This document shows positions 18,401 to 26,830 of a DNA stretch of 37,762 bases, one piece after another. Where the stretch lies: the NCBI GenBank assembly GCA_013205405.1, contig JABMMZ010000061.1:1-37762 (forward strand). Direction: 5' to 3'. The stretch comes from Bacteroidota bacterium. GTDB taxonomy: Bacteria; Bacteroidota; Bacteroidia; NS11-12g; UBA955. Position numbers and translations under genes: made by a program. Positions within the stretch are counted from its first letter, which is position 1. Every line of letters begins with the position of its first letter. Under the pieces are notes generated by a model. The model ran no database searches, was not told the DNA's origin, and was given only the letters and a program-made list of their open reading frames with translations.

Positions 18401-18776
18401 GTTCATTATGACTATTGGTATTTTGCTCTTGTAATTGGAGGGTATTTAAAAGTTTATCTTTTATTTCAGGAAAATGACTTCCAACTAATGTTGCGGCCTG
18501 CTTATAATTAAGCGTTTTGCCAACTTTAAATAATTTTAATAGTGGAATAATAACATAAAGACCAATAATAGCCAAGGCAAAAATGATAAAACTATAAAAA
18601 AGAAAGGCTCTGAAAGTACTACCAAAATGGCCGAAATATTCTAAAACAGCTGCTAAAGTAAAAAAAGCAACCAAACCGCCTAATACTAATAAACCGCCTT
18701 GTAATAAGCGATTGAGATAGTATTTTTTTATAAATTCATCTAATTTTTGCTGTAAAACAGAATTTTGAAACGACAT
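15447..18776 (-). CDS. DUF4175-family membrane-anchored coiled-coil protein
   Basis: A 1109-residue protein of unknown function. Hydrophobic segments lie near residues 27-47, 57-80 and 155-175, followed by a beta-rich, probably periplasmic region (about 180-480). From about residue 490 to 860 there is a long coiled coil extremely rich in Glu, Lys and Gln. A Lys/Gly/Pro-rich basic linker follows at about 915-945, then a second helical region ending LPPELSPYYKDKVRDYFKKV. This layout matches the Bacteroidota DUF4175 family. The C-terminal YxxxVRDYF motif also ends other Bacteroidota membrane proteins found near MoxR/BatA loci, but no such locus is visible here. It abuts tsaB and follows the PspC gene. 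Confidence 0.75.
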   Translation of the reverse strand: MSFQNSVLQQKLDEFIKKYYLNRLLQGGLLVLGGLVAFFTLAAVLEYFGHFGSTFRAFLFYSFIIFALAIIGLYVIIPLLKLFKVGKTLNYKQAATLVGSHFPEIKDKLLNTLQLQEQNTNSHNELLLASINQRIQNLSPFTFSKAINLKSSVKKYSRYALLPLLMMGIILVFQSNILTNPVNRIISYKEQFAKEAPFEYILKNTSLNVLRNSDYKIELETKGKNLPAEVFINIDKHLIKMEKDGKNTFSYQFQNLTSNHSFFFSDGEFTSNTYKLKVLPNPVIANFKVNITYPAYIGRKPEAIQNTGDLTVPQGTKLEWIFNTKDAEKMNFMFDTKLLSAQKNDNTFSIQQTVLKNTQYFIQLANQFITQKDTIKYSIQNIDDRFPGIIAEQKPDSINPFIYYFYGKADDDYGISKLQFVYKNLTQNSVHQYLPVTIGRSTDEIFYYMVDLKTLAKNDGDELEYYFEVWDNDAVNGKKSSKSATFKSVSPSKEELNTQAESSSSSIKQKLNEAIKESMSLQKRSQELNKELLENNLEWQQEQKVKDFINDQKKLENKIEQLKTENKAKNEREKQLNPQDEELLKKQKEVEKLFNELLTPEMKAMMKKLEEMMKQQNKEAMQQELEKMKMKNEDMQKQLDRTLEQFKQMEMEKKIEEQINELNELAKEQEALAEKTEKKEESNEELKKEQAEIDKKFESIEKELNDLEKKNEELENKLDLEDTKKDQEDINEDLDESKESLEKKKNGKASESQKKAADKMKKMAEKMKKAQEEGKEKQAEEDYYTLRQILENLIQLSDEQEVLIKQMQEIRNYNPKYVELSAKQRKLKEETKSVEDSLLALSKRQITIQSFVNKEMSGINNNMDKAIESFGKIEINQGTVRQQYVMTGFNNLAVMLTESLKQMQEEMNEKKDKKPGEGQCKNPGGKKPGKPGKKGKPKSGSIGDMQKELGKKLQEMQNGKKGGKKPTSEEFAKIAAQQEALRRELGRLQQMLKEEGKEGALGDLKKTQDLMEKQERDLVNKQITPETIKRIQDIETRMLEHEKAEKEQEQDNKREAEQAKETTNSIPPAIKEYLEKKAREMELLRSLPPELSPYYKDKVRDYFKKVGNV

Positions 18777-18817
18777 AGCGGATATTAATCAAACGAATTT
18801 AATACAATTTTATTACT

Positions 18818-19036
18818 TTACAAATCCCAAACAGCGGTTCTTTTTTCTCTGTTGTATTGACGCATATTTATCCAAAAGGCTAAAATCATATAGATAATTA
18901 CTGGAGAACCCAATGCTAAAAAACTTGCATATACAAAGAATAAACGAATGCGTTTGGTGCTTAAGCCCATTTTTTCGCCTAATTTGGTGCATACACCAAA
19001 AGCTTTTGCTTCTATTAAGTTTTTGAATAATGGCAT
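18818..19036 (-). CDS. Small PspC-domain membrane protein
   Basis: A 72-residue protein that is essentially one PspC domain. The amphipathic start contains KAFGVCTKLGEKMGLSTKRIRLFFVY, then one or two membrane segments (ASFLALGSPVIIYMILAFW) and a short basic tail. PspC proteins sense envelope stress or bind membranes, and stand-alone short forms are common in Bacteroidota. ATG at 19036 is chosen over the TTG two codons upstream. It is probably first in a transcript with the DUF4175 gene and tsaB (41-base gap). The 142 bases upstream, to cysS, show only a possible TATTTTTG box very close to the start. Confidence 0.75.
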   Translation of the reverse strand: MPLFKNLIEAKAFGVCTKLGEKMGLSTKRIRLFFVYASFLALGSPVIIYMILAFWINMRQYNREKRTAVWDL

Positions 19037-19178
19037 ACACAAAAATAGGTATTTTTTATAGAATTGTTGTATTTTTAATCGTTATTTTCTTATGCTCTAA
19101 TAGTTAGAAATTTAGGAGTGTTTCAGTTCATTTTTTAAGTTTGAATAATTATGCTAAAAATTTGAAGCCATAGAAACC

Positions 19179-20651
19179 TTAATTTATGCTATAACTACTG
19201 CCTTCTTTGCCATCTTTTATTTCAATACCTAAAGCTGTTAATTTAGTTCTAATATCGTCTGATAAGGCAAAGTTTTTATTTGCTTTTGCCTCTACTCGCA
19301 TATCTAAAAGCATTTTTACAACACCATCTAAATGACTATTGTTGTTGCTTTTTTCGGCTTGTAAACCTAAAATATCAAACACAAAAGTTTCGTAACCAGT
19401 TTTTAATTTTTCTAAATCCTCAGCTGTTATGGTTTGTTTGCCAGCAGCTAAATAATTAATATTGGTAACTATATCAAATAAATGGGCAATTAAAATGGGG
19501 GTATTCAAATCCTCATTTAGGGCTGCATAGCATTTATTTAATAGGTCATCTACTTGAATGGTAGAAGCACTTGATGGTGTTATATTCTGTAATGTTTGGT
19601 GGGCAGCTAATAATCTACTCAAACCTTTCTCAGCAGCTTGTAAGGCGGCATTGCTAAAATCTAATGTGCCACGGTAATGCGCTTGCAAAATAAAAAATTT
19701 AAGCGTCATAGGTGTATAAGCTTTTTCTAATAGGGCATGATTGCCAGCAAAAAACTCATCTACGCCTATGCCATTGTTTAGCGACTTTGCCATTTTTTGG
19801 CCATTAATAGTTACCATGTTGTGGTGCATCCAATAATTAGCCGGATTTTGATGGGTACAAGCTGTACTTTGCGCTATTTCACTTTCGTGATGTGGAAATA
19901 GTAAATCCATACCACCACCATGAATATCAAACTGAGCGCCTAAGTATTTTTTACTCATGGCACTGCACTCTATGTGCCACCCTGGAAAACCATTACCCCA
20001 AGGGCTGCTCCACTGCATAATATGCTCTGGTCCTGCTTTTTTCCAAAGCGCAAAATCGTTAGGATTGCGCTTTTCTTCTTGTCCTTCAAGCTCGCGTACT
20101 TCGTTACCAGCGCCTGCTATGAGGTCTTCTAGCACCCTGCCTGAAAGTTTGCCGTAGTCATTGTTTTTACTATATTTTAACACATCAAAATAAACAGAAC
20201 CATTGCTTTCATAAGCGTAACCATTGGCTATAATGGTTTCTATCATTTCTATTTGTTCTATAATATGTCCACTGGCTCGGGGTTCTATAGAAGCCGGCAA
20301 TACATTTAATTGATTGAGCATGCTATGGTAGGCATTGGTATAAAATTGCGCAACTTCCATAGGCTCTAATTGCTCTAAGCGGGCTTTCTTGGCTATTTTA
20401 TCCTCGCCTTCATCGGAATCGTTTACCAAATGTCCTACATCGGTAATATTACGCACCAAGCGCACTTTGTAACCAATATGCTTCAGGTATCTATGCAATA
20501 CATCAAATACCACAGGCCCACGCACATGACCCATGTGTGGGTTACCATATACCGTAGGGCCGCATAAGTAAATACCAACAAAAGGTTCACTAATGGGCGT
20601 AAACAAAGAAATATCTCTGGTGTAGGTATTGTAAATTTTGAGCGGTTGCAT
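19179..20651 (-). CDS. cysS: Cysteinyl-tRNA synthetase
   Basis: A 490-residue class I aminoacyl-tRNA synthetase that charges tRNA-Cys. It has the zinc-binding YLCGPTVYG cysteine, the HIGH-type motif HMGH in [20 protein letters not shown] and HHESEIAQ supplying further zinc ligands, and KMAKS as the KMSKS loop. The C-terminal DALR-like helical region includes the family's [20 protein letters not shown]. The frame is open 28 codons further upstream, but ATG at 20651 ([12 protein letters not shown]) is the conventional start. A TAATTTTG box ends 9 bases before it, which excludes the longer reading. Length is normal. Confidence 0.96.
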   Translation of the reverse strand: MQPLKIYNTYTRDISLFTPISEPFVGIYLCGPTVYGNPHMGHVRGPVVFDVLHRYLKHIGYKVRLVRNITDVGHLVNDSDEGEDKIAKKARLEQLEPMEVAQFYTNAYHSMLNQLNVLPASIEPRASGHIIEQIEMIETIIANGYAYESNGSVYFDVLKYSKNNDYGKLSGRVLEDLIAGAGNEVRELEGQEEKRNPNDFALWKKAGPEHIMQWSSPWGNGFPGWHIECSAMSKKYLGAQFDIHGGGMDLLFPHHESEIAQSTACTHQNPANYWMHHNMVTINGQKMAKSLNNGIGVDEFFAGNHALLEKAYTPMTLKFFILQAHYRGTLDFSNAALQAAEKGLSRLLAAHQTLQNITPSSASTIQVDDLLNKCYAALNEDLNTPILIAHLFDIVTNINYLAAGKQTITAEDLEKLKTGYETFVFDILGLQAEKSNNNSHLDGVVKMLLDMRVEAKANKNFALSDDIRTKLTALGIEIKDGKEGSSYSIN

Positions 20652-20659
20652 ATTAAAGG

Positions 20660-20667
20660 CAAAATTA
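20660..20667 (-). promoter_or_regulatory. Putative -7 promoter box of cysS
   Basis: TAATTTTG on the minus strand, matching TAnnTTTG, lies 8 bases before the ATG at 20651. Transcription from it would give a nearly leaderless mRNA, so either the leader is very short or the match is chance in AT-rich DNA. Confidence 0.35.
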
Positions 20668-20966
20668 ATTGAAATTCTGTTATATTTAAAAATGTTTCTG
20701 ATTGAAGGTGAAAAACACATTGAAGGGCTGGACACTAATTTCTGCTTTATTACTGCTTATGCAATATAAAAATATTTACAGAGTGACAATAATGTAAAGT
20801 CTTCCAAACACTTATGTCAAGATGCGCGCGAGAACAGATAAAAGACTATGAATCAAAGGATTATTATGATAATTGGTTAAAACAGACAAAAAAACATTAA
20901 AATTAAATAGAATATGTATAAAATATTAATTCCATTTATATTCATTATAAATCTCAAAATAACTAT
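20668..20966. other. Gene-poor stretch upstream of cysS
   Basis: This is about 300 bases with no convincing gene. It holds a 28-codon plus-strand ORF (20814-20900) of coding-like composition (EQIKDYESKDYYDNWLKQ) and an 18-codon hydrophobic ORF (20914-20970) whose TGA overlaps the next ATG. Both look like fragments of decayed genes rather than working ones. No terminator or RNA fold was recognised. Confidence 0.4.
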
Positions 20967-21359
20967 ATGATTGAAAATTTATCAATAGAAAGTTTAAATT
21001 TACTAATCAAGAAGAAAGATACAGCATTATGGTATTTAACTTTTCCTCAAAAAAGTAATTCAAAAATTATTAATAAGGAAACTAAAATTAGTATAGATTT
21101 TTTCAGTAATGAAAAGAAAAAAATAATTAAATATTTAGATAAATCAAAGAGAATTATAAAACATAAAATTTTTTTTAATAAAACTTAAGATAATTTTCAA
21201 ATTTTTTATGCCAATATCAATAAAAGTATAGGGTTTTTCTATTCTGCTTTTAATAAAAAGATTGATGAGAGTTCGCTTAAATATCTATTTATTTTTAGTT
21301 ATTTAAATGGGATTTATATTCCAGCTTTTGAGTCTGTAATTGTTTTAGCTTTTACATAA
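20967..21359 (+). pseudogene. Interrupted ORF of unknown function (one in-frame stop)
   Basis: From ATG at 20967 the frame codes 73 residues (MIENLSIESLNLLIKKKD at the start) to TAA at 21186-21188. It then continues open in the same frame for 56 more codons (DNFQIFYANINKSIGFF, then SLKYLFIFSYLNGIYIPAF) to TAA at 21357-21359. Composition is similar on both sides: Lys/Ile/Phe-rich with no family motif. A single nonsense mutation in a gene of about 130 codons is the simplest reading. A short hydrophobic ORF overlapping the start by ATGA (20914-20970) could be a lost signal peptide in another frame. No function is proposed. Confidence 0.45.
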
Positions 21360-21472
21360 GAGATACTTCTCAATAGGTCCATTAAAGATGAGGCTTTATT
21401 ATCGGGTATATCTAATAATATTTTCAAAATACTAATTTTTCTTACTATGCAAAGATAATATTTTTTATAAAT

Positions 21473-23236
21473 TTATTTATTTCTAAATCCATTCTCAATT
21501 TTCTCCCCTCTCATTTCAAGTCCTTTTGGTATTAAATCCGCATTGACACATGGTATGCAGGTATTGTTGCAATTGTTTTCTATTGGGGCTATATGGATAA
21601 GGTTTTCATTTAATTTAAGACCATAGGTTTTCACAGTTTTATAAGGCTCGGGTATCATAACCAAATGAGTCAGTAGTATGCTTTTCTTTTGAATAACATA
21701 AACCGTAAAACCTGTTAAAAGTAATAGATAAGCATATTTTCCTACTTCAATTATTAAATTATTATTTGTTTTTTTATAAAAATACTTTTGGAATAATTTA
21801 TACCAAAAGCCCATATTAATAAATTGCCATTTTCCTTCTCCTGTGGAGAAGGAGCCAGTAGGGCGGATGAGGCAAAACAAGGGGTGTTGCAAAAAAACAA
21901 AACCTATCATAAAAGGCCATATAAAGCCATACGCAAAACGATAATCGGGGGCTATGAATATCCAGATGTTTATAACCACTCCCCATAAAAATAATAGCTT
22001 TAAAGCTATACTCAAGGGTTGTTTTTGTAAAAGTCTTTTAATCATCATAAAAATGATATTTAGCCATGCAAAGCTCATAGCAAATGTTAGTATCTTATTA
22101 AATAAGGATTGTAAAGCGAACCATTTAAGAAACCACTCTGCAAAGGATAAGGATAAGACATACTCCCAGCTTTCACTCGGTATTTTTGCCCAACTGCTTA
22201 TCCAATTCTTTTCTATTTGTGCTTGCTCTGTTGTTACAGCCCAATCTAAATTTACAAAGGGCATTGGCAAATAAGGATAAACCAAATAGCCCGAAATAAT
22301 GATATTTCTTATTACCCAAACCATACCTATAAAACCAGAAATAACAAAAAGGGTATGATTTGCTTTTTTTTGTAAAATATTAAAGCCAGCTACAATAGGT
22401 AATAAAAACAGGGCAGATAGCTTGATAGTAATAGCCGTAGCCAATAAAATATATAAGAAATTGGGCGATACAAAGCCCCCTCTCCATTGGAGAGGGGGTT
22501 GGGAGCCTGTTCCGTTAAAACTGAGGTGAGGCAAATTTCTTATCATATAAAATCCAATGACCAACATAAAAATGCCTACCGCTACATCGGGGGCTACAGA
22601 CGAAACCCAACCTCTGCTTACTGTTAATGAAATAATTATAAAGCTTAAAGATAGTAATCTTTCTTTTAAAGGGAATGATTTATTCAGAATATTTTGAAAC
22701 AGAAAAATTGTCCAAATTAACACCAAAAAACTATTCAGAAATCTGGCAGAAACATTTGAAAATGGATAGAAAGAAAATAGAGCTTGTACATTGAAAAAGG
22801 AAGAATTAAAACCTAAGCGACCAAATAAATTGGCTAAACCTGGCACTGCCTTGTATTGCTCTATCCATTGCAAAGCTTGCGCATGGTAAAAGCTGCTGTC
22901 GCCATGATTGGGTTCGGGCAAAGCTAATATTAATACGCATATACCAATCAATAAGTAAAAAAAAAGTGATGGTTTATCAGCCTTTAGAATAAAATTAAAA
23001 TCTATTTTATGGACGATTAAATAAATCAAACTTAAAATGAATAAACTTAAATGCACCCAAGAATTAACAGGCAAGAACAAAGCAAATAAAGCAGATACTA
23101 TACTTAAAAAACAATATCCCATTAATAATTCATTAAACCAGTTAATGCCTTTAATTTTTAATATTCGGCATGCAATATTGCCCCATGTTTTAAAAACTAC
23201 AAAATGCGAAAGCCATGATAATAAAACTACTAACAT
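21473..23236 (-). CDS. LIC_10190-family polytopic membrane protein (glycosyltransferase-like), with repeat-derived inserts
   Basis: A 587-residue protein with about ten or more membrane segments. After the third or fourth segment it has the family motif PEPNHGDSSFYHAQALQWIEQYKAVPG in outline: HGD..YH resembles the first extracytoplasmic loop of GT-C transferases such as PMT/ArnT, where an Asp is catalytic. It may use a polyprenyl-phosphate sugar, but acceptor and donor are unknown. Two palindromic repeats lie inside the frame, at residues about 234-254 and 454-468, both in loops between hydrophobic segments. A TAGTTTTG box lies 11 bases upstream of the ATG. The gene is divergent from the E1 dehydrogenase. 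Confidence 0.7.
   Translation of the reverse strand: MLVVLLSWLSHFVVFKTWGNIACRILKIKGINWFNELLMGYCFLSIVSALFALFLPVNSWVHLSLFILSLIYLIVHKIDFNFILKADKPSLFFYLLIGICVLILALPEPNHGDSSFYHAQALQWIEQYKAVPGLANLFGRLGFNSSFFNVQALFSFYPFSNVSARFLNSFLVLIWTIFLFQNILNKSFPLKERLLSLSFIIISLTVSRGWVSSVAPDVAVGIFMLVIGFYMIRNLPHLSFNGTGSQPPLQWRGGFVSPNFLYILLATAITIKLSALFLLPIVAGFNILQKKANHTLFVISGFIGMVWVIRNIIISGYLVYPYLPMPFVNLDWAVTTEQAQIEKNWISSWAKIPSESWEYVLSLSFAEWFLKWFALQSLFNKILTFAMSFAWLNIIFMMIKRLLQKQPLSIALKLLFLWGVVINIWIFIAPDYRFAYGFIWPFMIGFVFLQHPLFCLIRPTGSFSTGEGKWQFINMGFWYKLFQKYFYKKTNNNLIIEVGKYAYLLLLTGFTVYVIQKKSILLTHLVMIPEPYKTVKTYGLKLNENLIHIAPIENNCNNTCIPCVNADLIPKGLEMRGEKIENGFRNK
21833..21875. repeat. Palindromic interspersed repeat, copy B (inside the LIC_10190-type gene)
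   Basis: TCCTTCTCC (21833-21841) and GGAGAAGGA (21845-21853) form a perfect 9-bp stem with a TGT loop, followed by a spacer and GATGAGGCAA (21866-21875). The orientation and tail are the same as copies A and C. It is read in frame as about 15 residues of a loop. Confidence 0.75.
22476..22535. repeat. Palindromic interspersed repeat, copy C (inside the LIC_10190-type gene)
   Basis: CCCCCTCTCC (22476-22485) and GGAGAGGGGG (22489-22498) form a perfect 10-bp stem with an ATT loop, followed by a longer spacer and GGTGAGGCAA. This GC-rich patch contrasts strongly with the AT-rich gene around it. It adds about 20 residues (including PPLQWRGG) between two membrane segments without breaking the frame. 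Confidence 0.8.
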
Positions 23237-23246
23237 AATTGGTAAA

Positions 23247-23254
23247 CAAAACTA
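23247..23254 (-). promoter_or_regulatory. Putative -7 promoter box of the LIC_10190-type gene
   Basis: TAGTTTTG on the minus strand matches TAnnTTTG and lies about 10 bases before the ATG at 23236. The leader would be very short. No clear -33 element was found. Confidence 0.35.
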
Positions 23255-23436
23255 ATGTAAAATTTTTGGAAATGAAGTATAACGAGTTGCAAAACTTAGA
23301 TAATAGAAAACCTTTTGGGAGTTTGAATAGATTTGATTTAACATAATGGCAAAGCCTTAAAACTCTATTGAAACAAAATCCTAAATTTTACTTAACATTG
23401 CACTTCTATAAAATTAACACTATTTTATCCTAATAA

Positions 23437-25479
23437 ATGGTAACCAAAGATATACTACTAAAAGCTTATGCCCTCATGTGCAAAGCAAGGGCTATGGCAA
23501 ATATTTACGAAGAAAATAGACCCATTACCAAGTATGTTCACTCCACCAGCAAAGGACATGAGGCTATACAAATAGCCACTGGTTTTTTATTAAAATCAAT
23601 AGATTATGCTGCTCCATACTACCGCGATGAGAGCATGCTGTTAGCCATGGGCATGAAGCCCTATGAGCTAATGTTGCAATTATTAGCTAAAGCAGACGAT
23701 CCATTTAGTGGTGGTCGCACTTATTATTCGCACCCATCTTTAAAACGAGATGATATGCCTAAAATGCCACACCAAAGCAGTGCCACCGGTATGCAGGCTA
23801 TTCCAGCCACAGGTATGGCCCATGGTATAAAATATAAGGAAAGTGAAGGCTTGTTAAATGGTGAAAAACCAATTGTGCTGTGTAGTATTGGCGATGGCAG
23901 TATGACAGAAGGCGAAGTAAGTGAAGCATTGCAAATGGCAGTACTTAAAGAGTTACCAATTTTATATTTAGTACAAGATAATGATTGGGGTATAAGTGCC
24001 AGTGGTGATGAAATGAGAGCGATGGACGCCTATGAATTTGCAGCAGGGTTTAAAGGCTTAAAACGTGCTAAAACAGATGGGAGTAATTTTGTAGAATGCT
24101 ATGATGATGTTAAAAATTCCATTGATTGGGTGCGCAAAAATAGAAAACCAATGCTTCTCCACGCCAGAGTGCCTTTGTTAGGACATCACACTAGTGGGGT
24201 GCGAAGTGAGTGGTATAGAGATGATTTAGAACAAGATTTAAAAGATGATCCATTTCCTAAATTAAAAAAAATACTTTTAAATCTTGCAGAAACAGAACAA
24301 ACACTTACTGCCATTGAAAATGAGTGTATTGATGAAATTAACGAAAGTTTTAACAATGCTGTAAATGCAGATGATCCTTTGCCAGAAACGCTTTATTTAC
24401 ATGAGTTTGCACCTACGCCAATAACAGAAGAAAAAGGCGAAAGAGCACCTGCGGGTAAAGAACCTATTGTAATGGTAGATGCTGCCTTATTTGCTTGCGA
24501 TGAAATTTTAAAAAAACATCCAGAAGCCTTGCTTTACGGGCAAGATGTAGGTATACGACTTGGAGGTGTATTTAGAGAAGCAGCTACATTAGCCAAAAAA
24601 TACAGTAAAAATAGAGTATTTAATACCCCCATTCAAGAGGCTTATATAGTAGGTTCTACGGTTGGTATGAGTGCTGTTGGTTGCAAACCCATAGTAGAAA
24701 TACAATTTGCCGATTATATATGGCCGGGTATTAATCAATTGGTAGAAGAATTATCTAAAAGTTGTTTTTTATCCAATGGAAAGTATCCAGTGCAATCGCT
24801 TATAAGAATTCCAACAGGCGCTTATGGTGGTGGTGGTCCTTACCACAGCGGTACGGTAGAAAGTAGTATATTGCAAATAAAAGGTATAAAGGTAGTATAT
24901 CCCAGCAATGCAGCAGATATGAAAGGCTTGTTAAAAGCGGCTTTTTACGATCCTAACCCCGTTATTATGTTTGAGCACAAAGGCTTGTATTGGAGCAAAG
25001 TGCCGGGCACAGATTATGCCAAATGTCCTGAGCCAGACGAAGATTATATAATCCCATTAGGAAAAGCCAATATAGTTTTAAAAGCCAGTGAAAGTGCCGT
25101 AAAATATGGTGAATCGGTAGCAGTAATTACATATGGAATGGGAGTGCATTGGGCGTTAAATGCAGCAAAGCAGCTAGAGGGTCAAGTGGAGATTGTTGAT
25201 TTACGTACACTTAATCCGTGCGATGATGAAGCGATTTATAATGCAGCTAAAAAACACGGCAAAGTATTGGTGCTAACAGAAGAAACTCTAAGAAATTCTT
25301 TTGCAGAAGCCATTGCTGGAAGAATTCAATTAAATTGTTTTAATTACTTAGATGCGCCTGTGCGCACTATAGGCTCTGCTAATTTGCCAGCAATACCGCT
25401 TAATATTACACTTGAAAAAGAAATGCTACCAAGTGCGGATAAGGTGGTTGAAATGTTGAAAGAGATATTGGCGGATTAA
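23437..25479 (+). CDS. Fused E1 alpha-beta subunit of a 2-oxoacid dehydrogenase complex (branched-chain type)
   Basis: A 680-residue thiamine diphosphate enzyme combining both E1 subunits. In the alpha half, residues 152-187 hold the TPP/Mg motif: GDGSMTEGE, then DNDWGIS. HHTSGVRSEWYRDD is the phosphorylation-loop region, typical of branched-chain rather than pyruvate E1. The beta half starts near residue 344, with LYGQDVGIRLGGVFREA, FNTPIQEAYIVG, and the transketolase C-terminal domain (VAVITYGMGVHWAL, VEIVDLRTLNP). It decarboxylates 2-oxo acids and passes the acyl group to an E2 lipoyl domain. E2 and E3 are not in the window. The gene stands alone, with its own terminator. Confidence 0.9.
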   Translation: MVTKDILLKAYALMCKARAMANIYEENRPITKYVHSTSKGHEAIQIATGFLLKSIDYAAPYYRDESMLLAMGMKPYELMLQLLAKADDPFSGGRTYYSHPSLKRDDMPKMPHQSSATGMQAIPATGMAHGIKYKESEGLLNGEKPIVLCSIGDGSMTEGEVSEALQMAVLKELPILYLVQDNDWGISASGDEMRAMDAYEFAAGFKGLKRAKTDGSNFVECYDDVKNSIDWVRKNRKPMLLHARVPLLGHHTSGVRSEWYRDDLEQDLKDDPFPKLKKILLNLAETEQTLTAIENECIDEINESFNNAVNADDPLPETLYLHEFAPTPITEEKGERAPAGKEPIVMVDAALFACDEILKKHPEALLYGQDVGIRLGGVFREAATLAKKYSKNRVFNTPIQEAYIVGSTVGMSAVGCKPIVEIQFADYIWPGINQLVEELSKSCFLSNGKYPVQSLIRIPTGAYGGGGPYHSGTVESSILQIKGIKVVYPSNAADMKGLLKAAFYDPNPVIMFEHKGLYWSKVPGTDYAKCPEPDEDYIIPLGKANIVLKASESAVKYGESVAVITYGMGVHWALNAAKQLEGQVEIVDLRTLNPCDDEAIYNAAKKHGKVLVLTEETLRNSFAEAIAGRIQLNCFNYLDAPVRTIGSANLPAIPLNITLEKEMLPSADKVVEMLKEILAD

Positions 25480-25506
25480 AAGGTCTTCTAGAAATATTTA
25501 TAATAA

Positions 25507-25538
25507 AAAAACCGCTAAAATTATTTCTAGCGGTTTTT
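25507..25538. terminator. Bidirectional terminator between E1 and desaturase genes
   Basis: AAAAACCGCTA (25507-25517) and TAGCGGTTTTT (25528-25538) form an 11-bp perfect stem with A and T runs, between two convergent genes. It serves both the plus-strand E1 gene and the minus-strand desaturase gene. Confidence 0.88.
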
Positions 25539-25560
25539 AAATATGTTTAAAATATAGAAT

Positions 25561-26655
25561 TTACCTTGTGCCCATATCTTTTAAATGCGCAATGTGCGAA
25601 GCCAAGGCATAGCGGGTTTTTTTATGAACTAAATAAGGTACATTAAACTCTTTGCAAACATTGCTCACTATAGCACTTAAGGCAGGATAATGCACATGCG
25701 AAATATTAGGAAACAAATGGTGTTCCACTTGAAAGTTTAAACCACCAGTAAACCAGTTCCAAAATTTGCTTTTAGTAGCAAAATTTGCTGTTGTTTTTAA
25801 TTGGTGCACTGCCCATTCGTCTTCTACTTTTCCTGTTACCAAGTCTTGTGTTGGAAAACTAGTTTCTTGCACTGTATGAGCTAATTGGAAAACCAAACTC
25901 AATACAATGCCTGCAAAAGCACCATATACTAAAAAGCCAATTAACCAAGGTGTAAATCCTATCATATAAATAGGTAACACAGCAAATAATGCAATATGTA
26001 ATAATTTAAAACTCCAAAAAGAAATATGTTCACTCAATTTCATTTTTTTGATAGGCATTTCTCCTACTTTACCCGTAAAGTACTTTTTATAATCTGTAAA
26101 TAAAATCCAATAGATATATAATAAGGAATAAGCAGCCAAAAAGTAAATATGTTGGTATTTGTGTATTTTGTATTTTTTTTGAGATTCGCACAATCTTAAA
26201 AAAGGACGCGCATCTATATCGTCATCTACCTCAGCAATATTGGTAAATGTATGGTGTACTATATTGTGTTTGGTTTTCCACATAAATACATTTGCGCCTA
26301 ACATGTTAAGCGATAAGCCAGCCATATCATTCACCCATTTTTTACTACTAAAACTGCCATGTGCACCATCGTGCATAATATTAAAACCAATAGCAGAGGT
26401 TAAAGCACCTAAAACTAAACATTCAATAATTAGTAATGTAATATTTAAGAAACCACCGGTATTAAGCATTGGTTTAGAAAAAAATACAAGATGAATATAA
26501 ATAGCAACAAAGCTTAACATAATAATTAATGCCTTTGAATAAAGTTTAAAATTACCTGTTTTAATTGTTTTAGCTTTTTCAAAATAATCGTTTACTCTTT
26601 TTCTAAGTTCGGAATGAAATGAATCAGTAGGGTTTAGAAATTTTGGAATTATCAT
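25561..26655 (-). CDS. Membrane fatty acid desaturase
   Basis: A 364-residue integral-membrane di-iron desaturase. Three histidine clusters are present: HDGAH, HNIVHH and, near the C-terminus, QVEHH (the Q/HxxHH box). They lie between pairs of membrane segments, with a final VHKKTRYAL tail like linoleoyl-CoA/delta-6 type FADS proteins. It introduces double bonds into acyl chains using reduced ferredoxin or a cytochrome, so it may tune membrane fluidity. The frame is open to 26688, but ATG at 26655 is preferred: the upstream codons fall on the TACCTTTG promoter box, and MIIPKFLNPTD is a sensible soluble start. Confidence 0.9.
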   Translation of the reverse strand: MIIPKFLNPTDSFHSELRKRVNDYFEKAKTIKTGNFKLYSKALIIMLSFVAIYIHLVFFSKPMLNTGGFLNITLLIIECLVLGALTSAIGFNIMHDGAHGSFSSKKWVNDMAGLSLNMLGANVFMWKTKHNIVHHTFTNIAEVDDDIDARPFLRLCESQKKYKIHKYQHIYFLAAYSLLYIYWILFTDYKKYFTGKVGEMPIKKMKLSEHISFWSFKLLHIALFAVLPIYMIGFTPWLIGFLVYGAFAGIVLSLVFQLAHTVQETSFPTQDLVTGKVEDEWAVHQLKTTANFATKSKFWNWFTGGLNFQVEHHLFPNISHVHYPALSAIVSNVCKEFNVPYLVHKKTRYALASHIAHLKDMGTR

Positions 26656-26685
26656 GATAATATTTTTGTAGTTTAAATTGTGGCG

Positions 26686-26693
26686 CAAAGGTA
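26686..26693 (-). promoter_or_regulatory. Promoter -7 box of the desaturase gene
   Basis: TACCTTTG on the minus strand is an exact TAnnTTTG match, 30 bases before the ATG at 26655. It decides the start codon, since the longer reading would begin inside the promoter. The identical octamer precedes the ABC flippase gene. Confidence 0.55.
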
Positions 26694-26783
26694 AGTCTAA
26701 TTAACAATATAAATATGATTTTGCTCATAAAACAACTTTTTAACCCGTTAAAGTGATAATTTTCAACTAATTTAAAAATAATT

Positions 26784-26813
26784 TTTGTAATGTTAAAAAT
26801 AATTTTATTTTTG
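26784..26813 (+). promoter_or_regulatory. Promoter of the tRNA-Val locus
   Basis: TTTG (26784-26787), an 18-base spacer, and TATTTTTG (26806-26813) together fit the Bacteroidota promoter consensus (TTTG -33 and TAnnTTTG -7) better than any other site in the window. Transcription would begin near 26818, before both the tRNA-like remnant and the intact tRNA. Confidence 0.65.
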
Positions 26814-26830
26814 CAGTCCCAAAAAACAAA

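Noticed and set aside
20814-20900. A 28-residue small protein gene
   Set aside because: The composition is coding-like, but there is no family, no supporting promoter or ribosome site, and it lies in an eroding interval; it is mentioned only in the intergenic entry.
21186-21188. Programmed readthrough of TAA in the interrupted ORF
   Set aside because: No known readthrough context or selenocysteine-type structure is visible; a nonsense mutation in a decaying gene is simpler.
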